From Candidatus Dependentiae bacterium (GTDB taxonomy: Bacteria; Babelota; Babeliae; Babelales; RVW-14): a stretch of DNA of 64,000 nucleotides. Numbering within the stretch: position 1 is the first letter of the stretch; each line of letters opens with the position of its first letter. A model generated the notes under the pieces. That model searched no databases, was not told where the DNA came from, and was given only the letters and a program-made list of their open reading frames with translations. The position numbers and the translations under genes are program-made. The stretch lies in contig JAFEAY010000028.1 of the NCBI GenBank assembly GCA_018266175.1, positions 57,716 to 121,715 on the forward strand, read 5' to 3'. Of the stretch, positions 1-8,056 are shown piece after piece.

Positions 1-2
1 GT

Positions 3-644
3 ATTTGGGCTGTTGGGCACGAAGATGGACGCATTTATCAGCTTGTTAAGCAGAGTTGGCAATCTTGTTCTGATCCAAAGAGTGGTAAACGAGTAGCGGC
101 ATCTCTTGATGCAGTTTTTGCATTGAGTGAAGATGGAAAGGTGTACCGGTATGCTGGAAATAAGCGTTGGATAAAAGTTCCAAGTAAAGCTTCATTCATT
201 GATCTTGCAGTGGTAAATAAAGAGCTTATTTTTGCAATTGATCGTCGATATAACATCTGGCAATATACGCCATCAAGCAACTGGGCTCCTGTTGCAGGAC
301 AAAACAAGCAACGTTCTTCAGGCTGTGTACAAATAGCTGCAAACGCTGCAGGTACCATTGCGGTGCTTGATAGCTCTGGAAATATTTACAAAGCACGTAA
401 TGTTGGGGTTCCAGAAAATAAAGCAAAACAGATGATTGCTCAGAGTCTCAAGGTGCTCAGCCCTGTTAAAAAGCAGAATCAAAAGAAAGTTAAGAAGCAA
501 AAAGCAGTCTCTATGAAAAAAAGACCTGCCGCAAAACGCTTGAAAAAACAATCAAAAAAATCAAAGAAGGCTTCAAAAAAAAGCGTAAAAGGGGCCAAGA
601 AAAAAATGAAAAAGCGTAAAAAAGTTGCACATAAAAAAATGTAA
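3..644 (+). CDS. Tectonin-repeat protein with lysine-rich tail (5' end outside the window)
   Basis: The frame is already open at the window edge, so the N-terminus, probably with a signal peptide, is missing. The visible part has tectonin-type propeller repeats of about 35-45 residues, with the hallmark IWAVG followed by DGRIYQ and DGKVYRYAG. It ends in a tail of about 60 residues made almost only of Lys, with some Ala, Ser, Arg and Met. The closest relative in the window is the C-terminal half of the next gene, with the same blade order and the same kind of tail. Tectonin repeats in eukaryotes and invertebrate lectins bind sugars or membranes. What this protein binds is unknown. The tail is highly basic and could bind nucleic acid or acidic polymers. 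Domain call is firm, function is inferred. Confidence 0.8.
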   Translation: MWAVGHEDGRIYQLVKQSWQSCSDPKSGKRVAASLDAVFALSEDGKVYRYAGNKRWIKVPSKASFIDLAVVNKELIFAIDRRYNIWQYTPSSNWAPVAGQNKQRSSGCVQIAANAAGTIAVLDSSGNIYKARNVGVPENKAKQMIAQSLKVLSPVKKQNQKKVKKQKAVSMKKRPAAKRLKKQSKKSKKASKKSVKGAKKKMKKRKKVAHKKM

Positions 645-801
645 ATAGCGGTAATAACCTAAAGTTGCTTTTTGCAGAAAGTATTGACTTATGGCGAATT
701 GTTAGTCTTTGCTAAGATCTATGTGATAACTGAAAAAAGAGTGTGGGTTACGCTCTGCACTTGAAGAAGTTTTATCCAAAAACAAAAGGAGATGGGAAGT
801 T

Positions 802-3408
802 ATGAAGAAAACAATAAAAGGACTTAAGCAAATTAGTCTCGTATTGCTTATAGCAATGGGATTTACAGGAGTTGAAAGAATAATAGCTGCTATGCCTGCA
901 ATGAGTGGCAGTAAACCTAAACCTAACAAACCTAAGAAGCCTAAGAAGCCTTCAAAAAAGCCTTCAAAAAAGGGTGGTAGTAAGAAAAAAGGGTATAGAC
1001 CTCCATCATCAGGTGGTCCTCGATCGTACCTGAAGCATGGTTCAAAAAACTCAAAAGTTCGTGCTGAAAATGCAGCAAAAAAAGCTCAAGCTCATGTTCA
1101 AAAAGCTCAGCAAAAATCAGCGCAAGCCGATCAAGAAATAGCAGCAGCAACTACTGCTCGCGATAAAGCTCGTCAAGATTTAGATGCAGCTAAAGCAGCA
1201 AAAGATGCAGCAAAAATTAAAGCAGCTCGTAAAGCTCTTGAAAAAGCATCGCAAGCATTGGCTCGTGCAAAAAGAAAAAAAATCCTTGCAGACAGTATTT
1301 TGAAGAAAGCTGGTGCAGCGGTTCAGAGTGAAACAAAAAAAGCACAGCTCTATGCAACGCAAATGGATGCAAGTGAAAAAGAAAAAGCGGCAAAAGCAGC
1401 TTTAGAAGCAGCGTCAGCTAAACTTAAAGATGCTTCAGGTAGTGATAATGCTGCTGCTGCATCAAAGGAAATTGCCAGTGCTTATAAGGCTTATGAAGAT
1501 GCAAACAAGGCTGCAGCTGAAACAAGAACAGCTTTGATCAATGCTTTGGTTGCTTCAATTAAAGATAAGCAAGAGACCTGCGTAGCGGTTGATCAACAAA
1601 AAGTTGCAGCTGTTGGGCAAGTGGAAGCTGCAAAGCAAGATGATAAAAAAGTTGCAGCCGATGCTCGTCAAGCTGAAATCGATGCTCTTGCATTAGATCC
1701 TTCAAAATCAGCTCTTCTACAGGGAGCAAAAGTAGACTTGGATAAAATTAAATCAGCGCTTAGTTCATTTGCAGACAAATTAAAAGCTGCTAAAGATAAA
1801 GCTCTTGCAAAATTAAATGCTGAAAAAGCATCACTGCAAGCTGCTGCTGAGAAAGAAAAAGCAGAAGCTGTAGCGCTTGCAAAGAGCCTTGAAGAAAAAG
1901 CTAAAGCATCTTTAGCTCAACTTGTTAATTCAGCAGTTAAGGGAGCATCAGCTGTTGTTGGTGGTGCTGCGGTGACTGTTGCAAGTGGTGTTGCAAATGC
2001 ATTAAATACCGGTGTTCAGGCTGCGCAACAAGCGGTTTCTGCAGCGGTACAAAAAGCTTCAGAGATCAGCAAACCTCGTGGTGATCGTCGCGCTCACTTT
2101 GCAGAGATGTTCAAAAAACTGATTGATGAAGCAAAAGAGCTTGCAAAGCCTGTTGATCCTTCGGTAGCTATTACCACTGTGGTTGGTGCGCCAGCGGTAG
2201 CGTCGGCAGTTATTGCTCCAGCAGGCATCAGTATTCCAGCCGGTTTTGCAAAAGATGCTGATGGCATGATTTGGGCTTCAGTTGGATCTGCTGCAGGAAA
2301 AATGGTTGCTTGGGCTGTTGGAACTGATGGAAATCTCTATCAGTATACAGTTGGTACCATGACCAATAATCCTTGGGCTCGTCATACTGCAACTGATGTC
2401 AGTGGTGCTGCTTTGAGTGGATTTACATCAGTTTGTGCAACTTCAAATGGCGAAGTATATGCGGTAGCAAAAGGTCTTGCTTATAGCCTTGATCAAAGTA
2501 CCCCAACTGCTCCAAAATGGTCTCCAATTGCTCCTGGTGCAGGAAAAGAAGCATTACAACTAACAGAAATTTCTGCTGGTCATGCTAAAAATATTTGGGC
2601 AGTCGATGCAAAAGGCAAGAAACTTTATCAACTTGGTGCAAATGGTTGGGATGTTCGCTCAGATGCAGGTAAAGCTGTTTCTGTTGCAGCAGACAATACC
2701 GTATATGCTTTGAATCCAGATGGTGCGATCTATCGCTTGGCTGCAAGTAATGAGTGGGTGAGTGTTCCTGCGACGGTTAAGTTTGTGAGCATTGCAGTAG
2801 GTTCAAAAGACCTTGTTTATGCAGTTGATAGCTCAGGTACATTAAACCGCCTTTCAGCAAGCGGCTGGACCGTTGAGAATGGTGCAAATGGTCAAAAGAC
2901 ATCAGGTCTTGCAGCAGTAGCAGTTAACGCTGCGGGAACAACGCTTGCTATTGATACCAATGGTGCTCTTTATCGTAAGGACAGCAAAGGTATTGACCCT
3001 GCTCTTGTAACCAAGATGATTGGCGCAAAACCACTTGCTGCAACTAAACCAGGAACTAAGGCAATTGGTCTTAAGAAAAAAGCTGCTAAGAAGGCCAAAA
3101 AAGCTCGCGGAATTACCAAGAAGACTCGTAAAGCGGCTAAAAAAGGCGCTAAAAAAGCAACCAAAAAAGGCGCTAAAAAGGGTGCCAAGAAGTCAGCTAA
3201 GAAAGGTGCTAAAAAAGGCGCAGCTAAAAAGAAATCAGCCAAAAAGGGCGCTAAAAAAGCAACCAAAAAAGGCTCTAAGAAAGTAGCCAAGAAGGGCGCG
3301 GCTAAAAAAGGTGCTAAAAAAGGCGCTAAAAAGTCAGCCAAAAAAGGTGCTAAAAAAGCCGGCAAAAAATCATCAAAAAAGAAGGCTAAAAAACCCGCTA
3401 AAAAATAA
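802..3408 (+). CDS. Exported coiled-coil/tectonin protein with histone H1-like tail
   Basis: 868 residues. A signal peptide (about 1-29) is followed by a Lys/Pro/Gly-rich stretch (about 33-75), a long Ala/Lys/Glu helical coiled coil (about 85-460), a tectonin-type propeller of about six blades (about 475-735, motifs such as IWAVDAKG, VYALNPDG and VYAVDSSG) and a C-terminal tail of about 120 residues built from repeats of AKKGAKK and ATKKGAKK. The tail resembles eukaryotic histone H1 or chlamydial HctB in composition, not by proven homology. The ATG has an AAAGGAG site upstream. The preceding gene shares the propeller and tail, and later genes share the tail, so this is a local paralogous family. 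Export is strongly suggested; a role at the surface or in a host nucleus is inference. Confidence 0.85.
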   Translation: MKKTIKGLKQISLVLLIAMGFTGVERIIAAMPAMSGSKPKPNKPKKPKKPSKKPSKKGGSKKKGYRPPSSGGPRSYLKHGSKNSKVRAENAAKKAQAHVQKAQQKSAQADQEIAAATTARDKARQDLDAAKAAKDAAKIKAARKALEKASQALARAKRKKILADSILKKAGAAVQSETKKAQLYATQMDASEKEKAAKAALEAASAKLKDASGSDNAAAASKEIASAYKAYEDANKAAAETRTALINALVASIKDKQETCVAVDQQKVAAVGQVEAAKQDDKKVAADARQAEIDALALDPSKSALLQGAKVDLDKIKSALSSFADKLKAAKDKALAKLNAEKASLQAAAEKEKAEAVALAKSLEEKAKASLAQLVNSAVKGASAVVGGAAVTVASGVANALNTGVQAAQQAVSAAVQKASEISKPRGDRRAHFAEMFKKLIDEAKELAKPVDPSVAITTVVGAPAVASAVIAPAGISIPAGFAKDADGMIWASVGSAAGKMVAWAVGTDGNLYQYTVGTMTNNPWARHTATDVSGAALSGFTSVCATSNGEVYAVAKGLAYSLDQSTPTAPKWSPIAPGAGKEALQLTEISAGHAKNIWAVDAKGKKLYQLGANGWDVRSDAGKAVSVAADNTVYALNPDGAIYRLAASNEWVSVPATVKFVSIAVGSKDLVYAVDSSGTLNRLSASGWTVENGANGQKTSGLAAVAVNAAGTTLAIDTNGALYRKDSKGIDPALVTKMIGAKPLAATKPGTKAIGLKKKAAKKAKKARGITKKTRKAAKKGAKKATKKGAKKGAKKSAKKGAKKGAAKKKSAKKGAKKATKKGSKKVAKKGAAKKGAKKGAKKSAKKGAKKAGKKSSKKKAKKPAKK
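3038..3405 (+). repeat. Degenerate short tandem repeat encoding the lysine/alanine tail
   Basis: The 3' part of the preceding coding sequence is built from imperfect 9-21 base units centred on GGCGCTAAAAAA and GCCAAGAAG, alternating between synonymous codons. The repeat keeps the reading frame throughout and creates long antisense open frames rich in Phe and Leu that are artefacts. Such tracts change length by replication slippage, so tail length may vary between strains. Confidence 0.8.
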
Positions 3409-3445
3409 GCTGATGCAAGACTAATAGAGCGCTTTAAACGCTCAT

Positions 3446-3483
3446 GCAAAATAGGGTCGGAGTTATTTCTGACCCTATTTTGC
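3446..3483 (+). terminator. Hairpin with GGGTC arms, probable terminator
   Basis: A 13-bp perfect stem (left arm 3446-3458, right arm 3471-3483), extendable inward by a G-U, a G-C and an A-T pair, lies about 40 bases after the stop codon. The right arm itself supplies the T-rich run. A smaller GAGCG/CGCTC hairpin precedes it. The arm core GGGTC resembles the larger palindrome near 7.95 kb. Confidence 0.6.
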
Positions 3484-3598
3484 TTTGGGATGTGAATAAG
3501 GGTTGGTTTTTAAGGAACCATTGATTTTTACAAGCTGTGTGGTGTTATGCTTGTACCTGATACAAATTTTGATTAAATCAATGTATGAGGGGGATCTC

Positions 3599-4231
3599 AT
3601 GAATATGATACGAGAGAAAGTAAGCAAATATTTTTTATTGTCTTCGATGTTGCTTGTGATGAGCATGGGTAAAGTCCTCTCACAACAACCACGTGGTCGT
3701 GGTACGCAACCAGCAGCTTTATCGACACTTCAAATTATTCGTGGGTTGTATGGTGACCTCACCCTACAAGCAGGTGTTGTCGATGTTACCGCAAAACTCC
3801 AGCAGAGTATTCAGAATAATCAGCTTTCTTTGCCGGCCCAATCTAAAACTACTTGGCTGGGAGACCCAGCTCCCGGGAAGGCAAAGTCCCTCCTTATTAT
3901 TTTTAGAATAGGTAACAATTTGTATCTCAAGCTTATTGCAGATATGGCCGGGGATATTATTTCTCCAGCCACTGCTCAAAGCGCAATGCTCTTGATTGGC
4001 CAGCCTACGCCTATTGTCCAACAACAGCAGCAGGCTCCAGCTGCACCAAGAGTCCAGCAGCAAGCAGTTGCAACTCAGCCATCGGTTCAACCAGCAACAC
4101 AGTCGCTTGGGGGAGTTCAGGTTATGGTTGCTCAGCCGGGAACTGTCGCTGCACCTTCGGCTCCAAGTCAGCAAGAAGTACAAATGCGCAACATGCAACA
4201 GCAGCGTATGCAGCAATTCAGAAATCAATAA
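3599..4231 (+). CDS. Exported DUF3395-like protein with Gln-rich C-terminus
   Basis: 210 residues from an ATG preceded by a GAGGGGG ribosome site; the frame extends further upstream but without a better start. A signal peptide (about 1-29, ending near LSQQ) is followed by one domain of about 80 residues starting LQIIRGLYGDLT, then VDVTAKLQ and GDPAPGKAKSLLIIFR. This matches my recollection of the DUF3395 pattern seen at the C-terminus of eukaryotic DNAJC11 (YGD, DVT, FGDP, K-LxVxY). The last third is low complexity, rich in Gln, Ala, Pro and Val. The next gene carries two more copies of the domain, so the pair are neighbours by duplication. No J-domain is present. The family name is a motif-level call without a database check. 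Confidence 0.7.
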   Translation: MNMIREKVSKYFLLSSMLLVMSMGKVLSQQPRGRGTQPAALSTLQIIRGLYGDLTLQAGVVDVTAKLQQSIQNNQLSLPAQSKTTWLGDPAPGKAKSLLIIFRIGNNLYLKLIADMAGDIISPATAQSAMLLIGQPTPIVQQQQQAPAAPRVQQQAVATQPSVQPATQSLGGVQVMVAQPGTVAAPSAPSQQEVQMRNMQQQRMQQFRNQ

Positions 4232-4354
4232 TCAATAGTCCTTGATGTTGCAATGATTGGTGAGTGTTTTAAGTAAGGTATTGCTTTTGCTCTGTGCGCT
4301 CGTGATAGACTATGCGCAGAAGTGGCAAAAGATTGAAAAAAGGTTGGGAGGAAA

Positions 4355-6799
4355 ATGATGAGAAGAATCATTAAGAAGTTTCAGTATTCGTTACTTTTGT
4401 TGGTAATGATGATACTGAGTTCGGGCTTGTTTCAAGAGTGTCATGCTGCAGAGCCCGGAAAGATTAAAAATATTATTTTTGGTCTATATGGCGATTTGAC
4501 TTCGAAAAAAGCAAGCACACGTTTTGAGGTTACCGATAAACTTAAGAGCATGCTTAAGAGTGGCAAAATTAAGGGCAAGGTTGTCGAAAAAGCATTTGGT
4601 GTTGATCCTGCAAAAGGTAAACACAAGGGACTTTTTCTTGTCTACAAGGCAGAAGATGGAAGGCTTTTTTGTCGAGTTAAAAGTGGTAATGGAAGTTTAA
4701 GCTTTCCTGATGCACGTGATGTTGAGTTTAACAAGGGGCATTCAGGATCATCAGACTTGCAAATATTACAAGCATTTTATGGTGATTTAAACAGAACCAA
4801 AAGTGATAAAGCGGTTATCAACGTTACCGCACGAGTGCAAGCGCTTGTAAAAAATGGAAAGCTTGATATTGCCGAAAAGCATAAGCTTTTTGGAGATGTT
4901 GCAAAAGGTAAAGATCTTGGTTTATTCATACTTTATCGTGTTCGCGATAAAGTATATGCTGTTATTTTTGGTGACGGTGAAAAAGGTTCTATTTCTAATG
5001 TAGGCCATGAAAATGCATATCAAGTCTACACATTCAAAAAACATACACGTAAAGATGTAACACCATCTGTTGTATCTCCAACACCTGCAACTGATGTCAA
5101 TACAGCTCGTGAAAGCGCAGCACTTGCAATGTTTCCAGAAGGAACAAAAGTTGTGTTGATGTCGTATGCCGATCAAGAACGACCACATTTATTGCAAGTT
5201 GGTAAAAAAGGTGAATTAGAACCTAAGGGGCTTGATCCTAAAGATCCATCGGCTCAATTTATTGTAGGGCGTAGTGGTAACTGGATAAGCTTTAAGTCTG
5301 TTGTAACTGGTGAAGTTCTTCAGGTACTCCCTCGCCTTCATATGGTTCGTTTGGCAAAAGATGGTGCTCCAGAGTGGGCTCAATGGTCAGCAGAATTTGA
5401 TGACCCAGCTCATTCATATAGCATTGTTTATTTAAAAAATCGCGCTTCTGGAGGATATTTAAGTGCGCCTGCTGGAGCGTGGACGCTTGGCCGTATGTGG
5501 ACAACCTTGAAAGAGCGTGTTGATCAAGCTCTGACCAAAGGCGCAGTTCTTCCATCAACAGATCCTGCAGCTAAGAGTAACGAAGGAAGACTGAAGATTT
5601 TTGCGGTTGATGATTTAATCAAAACCATGGAAAGTAAGTCTGGGAAGTCATTACCAGGAAAAGTCGTTGACAAAGTAGTTGACGTGGTACGAGAGCTAGA
5701 GCCTCTCAATGCAATTCCAGGTGGTCATGATTTTAGCTATTCTCCTATTATTCATGGAATGAAATCCAAATATCATGATAACTGGAAGTTTGCAACTCCA
5801 GGTTCAGGATCGGTTGTGTTCGATGCTCGAACAAGAAATCGTATGATTATCACATTATCAAGCGTTCCTCGAGATCTTGATAATGGTATGTATCGTGTTT
5901 CAATTGGGCATGAAAACAATACACGAAGTGGTATTACCAAGAGCACCAGTGGCGCAATGCTCTTTGAAAAAGATGTTACAAAAGGTGCGAGCAAAGATAT
6001 TGTGGTTACCGGTGGTCTTCCAGGCGATGGCAGCACCTTTGATTCATACTGGATTAAGGTTGATCAAGGAACGATTTCTTTTGGTAAAGGACGTGCTGTT
6101 GGTCAAAACGAACAAATGCGTTGGACTGACCCAGACCCAGTTAAGCTGGTGAGCTATGTCGGATTTGGTGGCGGCAAGCTTAATAGAGTTCATTATAAAA
6201 ACATTGAGATTAACGGTGCTGGTTTACAACCAAAACCTGCACAAGACAGTGCAACAACAGCGGTACTTCCAGCAGATTTCAATGCTGAGCAAATAAAAGC
6301 ACAATCAGTCGCAGCTGGTCTGCGCGACGGACAGCTTGAGCTCTTTGCAGTTATTGACCATGAGTTGTATTATCGCGAACGTGGTTCAATGGCAACAAAG
6401 CCATGGAAAAAGGTTGATGCAAAAGAGTTCACTAAAGTACGATATGTTTCAGCTGCTCCAAATGATGGAACTCTGTATGTCGTTACCATGGATGGAAATG
6501 TACTCCGTTATAACTGGCCACAAAAATCAGTTGCTCCAGTAGCCGTTCCTGCGGCTGTTCCAACAGCTGCTCCAGTCAAAAAAGTAGTAAAAAAAGCACG
6601 TTCTAAAAAACGTGCTTCTGCCCGTAAAAAAGTTGCTGGTAAAAAAAAGAGCGCAAAGTCAGCTGGTAAAAAAGCAGCAAGCAAGAAGAAGCGTGCAAAA
6701 ACTTCTCGTGCAGGAGCAAAGCGAAAAGTGGCGAAAAAAAAATCGGCACGTAAATCGGCTAAAAAAAGAGTAAAAAAAGCAGCAGCTACGCCGCAATAA
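4355..6799 (+). CDS. Exported DUF3395-like / trefoil-like / FAMeT-like protein with lysine tail
   Basis: 814 residues. Order: signal peptide (about 1-32); two DUF3395-like copies (about 36-120 and 130-220, motifs LYGDLT, FYGDLN, VTDKLK, VTARVQ); a beta-trefoil-like region (about 260-400, motifs FIVGRSGNWISFKS and YLKNRASGGYLSAP); a domain (about 455-615) resembling the farnesoic acid O-methyltransferase-like family (PF12248), with NWKFATPG, IGHENNTRSGI and YWIKVDQGTISFGKG; a short tectonin-like pair of strands (about 645-715); and a Lys/Ala/Arg tail (about 735-810). A second ATG three bases downstream fits the GGGAGG site slightly better. The FAMeT-like module is known mainly from animals and has no proven methyltransferase activity. 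Domain order is seen; function is unknown. Confidence 0.8.
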   Translation: MMRRIIKKFQYSLLLLVMMILSSGLFQECHAAEPGKIKNIIFGLYGDLTSKKASTRFEVTDKLKSMLKSGKIKGKVVEKAFGVDPAKGKHKGLFLVYKAEDGRLFCRVKSGNGSLSFPDARDVEFNKGHSGSSDLQILQAFYGDLNRTKSDKAVINVTARVQALVKNGKLDIAEKHKLFGDVAKGKDLGLFILYRVRDKVYAVIFGDGEKGSISNVGHENAYQVYTFKKHTRKDVTPSVVSPTPATDVNTARESAALAMFPEGTKVVLMSYADQERPHLLQVGKKGELEPKGLDPKDPSAQFIVGRSGNWISFKSVVTGEVLQVLPRLHMVRLAKDGAPEWAQWSAEFDDPAHSYSIVYLKNRASGGYLSAPAGAWTLGRMWTTLKERVDQALTKGAVLPSTDPAAKSNEGRLKIFAVDDLIKTMESKSGKSLPGKVVDKVVDVVRELEPLNAIPGGHDFSYSPIIHGMKSKYHDNWKFATPGSGSVVFDARTRNRMIITLSSVPRDLDNGMYRVSIGHENNTRSGITKSTSGAMLFEKDVTKGASKDIVVTGGLPGDGSTFDSYWIKVDQGTISFGKGRAVGQNEQMRWTDPDPVKLVSYVGFGGGKLNRVHYKNIEINGAGLQPKPAQDSATTAVLPADFNAEQIKAQSVAAGLRDGQLELFAVIDHELYYRERGSMATKPWKKVDAKEFTKVRYVSAAPNDGTLYVVTMDGNVLRYNWPQKSVAPVAVPAAVPTAAPVKKVVKKARSKKRASARKKVAGKKKSAKSAGKKAASKKKRAKTSRAGAKRKVAKKKSARKSAKKRVKKAAATPQ

Positions 6800-6856
6800 A
6801 TCGTCTTGCTTATGAAAATATGAAAGCGTAAAAACGGTGTGAATAAAGGAGCTGGA

Positions 6857-7927
6857 ATGAGAATGAAAGAAATAAAGCTAAAAGAAATGCTACAAAAGCG
6901 AGGACTTGCTTTTGTGGGAATTTTGTTGATGACGGTCGTTGGGTGTTCTGGATTTAATGGTGGTTCATGGAGCGATATCGGTTCGGGAACAGGAACCAAA
7001 TTTATTCAGGTTGCTGTAGGTAACGAAAAAACGGTTATTGCTCGCGATGCTGCTGGCGAAGTCTACAAGCTGCGTGATGGTAAATGGGAAATTCTGGGCG
7101 GTGGCAAAGCTCGTTGGATTGCTGCTGGAGGCGATGGGTCAATTTTTGCTGTGGGCAAAGAGACACGCAAGCTTTACCGTCGTTCTGGTGATGTATGGGA
7201 AGTCGTTCCTGGCATTGAAAAACTCTCACGCGTTGTGGCGCTTGACGAAGGTCGCATGTGGGGTCTTTTAAAAACAAAAGACGGTTCTGACGTTTGGCAA
7301 TTTGAAGGCGGTAAGTGGGCTCGACCACTTGGTGCTGATGGCAAAACGCCAGCTGCTAACTGGAGAAATATTGCAGTAGCGCCAGGGGTTTTTATCGTGA
7401 CTGATATGTCGGGCAACGCGATGATGCGCAGCTCTAAAGTTGCACCTGTTGTTGTTGCGCCAGTATCTAAGCCAGTTGTTAAAAAAGCTGCCAAGAAAAA
7501 ATCGAAAAAGGCTTCCAAAAAAGCTACAAAAAAAGCTTCCAAGAAAAAGCCAGCACGCAAAAAAGGCGCTGCGAAAAGTAAAAAGGGAGCCGCGCGCAAA
7601 AAATCTGCAGGAAAGAGCAAGAGAAGTGCTTCGAGTAAAAAGAGAGCTGCTGGTCAGAAGCGAGCTTCTGGTAGCAAATCTCCAAAGTCGAAAACTCAAG
7701 GCAAGAAAAAAAGCGCTGCAAAGAAGAAATCGAAAAAGGCTTCCAAGAAAGCTTCCAAAAAATCTTCGAAAAAAAAATCAGCAGGTAAAAAATCTGCTGT
7801 AAAACGGACGAAGAGCGCAACAGGTAAAAAGAGCTCAACAAGAAAAAAATCATCCGGCAAAAAAGGTTCTGCGCGTAAGTCAGGGCGTAAGAAATCTGCA
7901 AAAAAGAAAGCACCAGTACAAAATTAG
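6857..7927 (+). CDS. Tectonin lipoprotein with long histone-like tail
   Basis: 356 residues from the ATG that sits five bases after AAAGGAG; a GTG 18 bases upstream is less likely. The N-terminus ends in the lipobox-like VVGC (about residue 30), so the mature protein is probably lipid-anchored. A compact tectonin-type region (about 35-200) shows SWSDIGSG, EVYKLRDGKW, GDGSIFAVGKE and VWQFEGGKWARP. The last 150 residues are Lys, Ala, Ser, Gly and Arg in short repeats, over 40 percent of the protein. A basic tail on an envelope-anchored lipoprotein argues that, at least here, the tail works outside the cytoplasm, for example on LPS, extracellular DNA or host material. That role is inference. Confidence 0.8.
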   Translation: MRMKEIKLKEMLQKRGLAFVGILLMTVVGCSGFNGGSWSDIGSGTGTKFIQVAVGNEKTVIARDAAGEVYKLRDGKWEILGGGKARWIAAGGDGSIFAVGKETRKLYRRSGDVWEVVPGIEKLSRVVALDEGRMWGLLKTKDGSDVWQFEGGKWARPLGADGKTPAANWRNIAVAPGVFIVTDMSGNAMMRSSKVAPVVVAPVSKPVVKKAAKKKSKKASKKATKKASKKKPARKKGAAKSKKGAARKKSAGKSKRSASSKKRAAGQKRASGSKSPKSKTQGKKKSAAKKKSKKASKKASKKSSKKKSAGKKSAVKRTKSATGKKSSTRKKSSGKKGSARKSGRKKSAKKKAPVQN

Positions 7928-7948
7928 TAAACACTGGTAATTTATAAT

Positions 7949-7999
7949 GTTAAGAGAAGCGGGGTCAGGTTTATATAATCTGACCCCGCTTCTCTTAAC
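7949..7999 (+). terminator. Perfect 20-bp palindromic hairpin (GGGGTCAG/CTGACCCC)
   Basis: Arms 7949-7968 and 7980-7999 are perfect reverse complements around an 11-base AT-rich loop. There is no following T run. The stem is longer than a typical intrinsic terminator and its core is GGGGTCAG/CTGACCCC, similar to the hairpin at 3.45 kb. It could stop transcription in both directions or be a REP-like mobile palindrome. Confidence 0.6.
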
Positions 8000-8056
8000 G
8001 ATCAACTCAAGAAAATTGCATAAATATTTTTTTATATTCTTGGGAAAGATACGTTG

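Noticed and set aside
684..718. TTGACT and TAAGAT as promoter of the first complete tail-protein gene
   Set aside because: Spacing of 23 bases is too long for a sigma-70 promoter; only an extended -10 TGCTAAGAT would remain.
2970..3449. Long leftward open frame rich in Phe, Leu and Ala opposite the lysine tail
   Set aside because: It is the antisense of the AAA/GCT-rich repeat, which never gives stops; similar frames lie opposite the other tails. No ribosome site.
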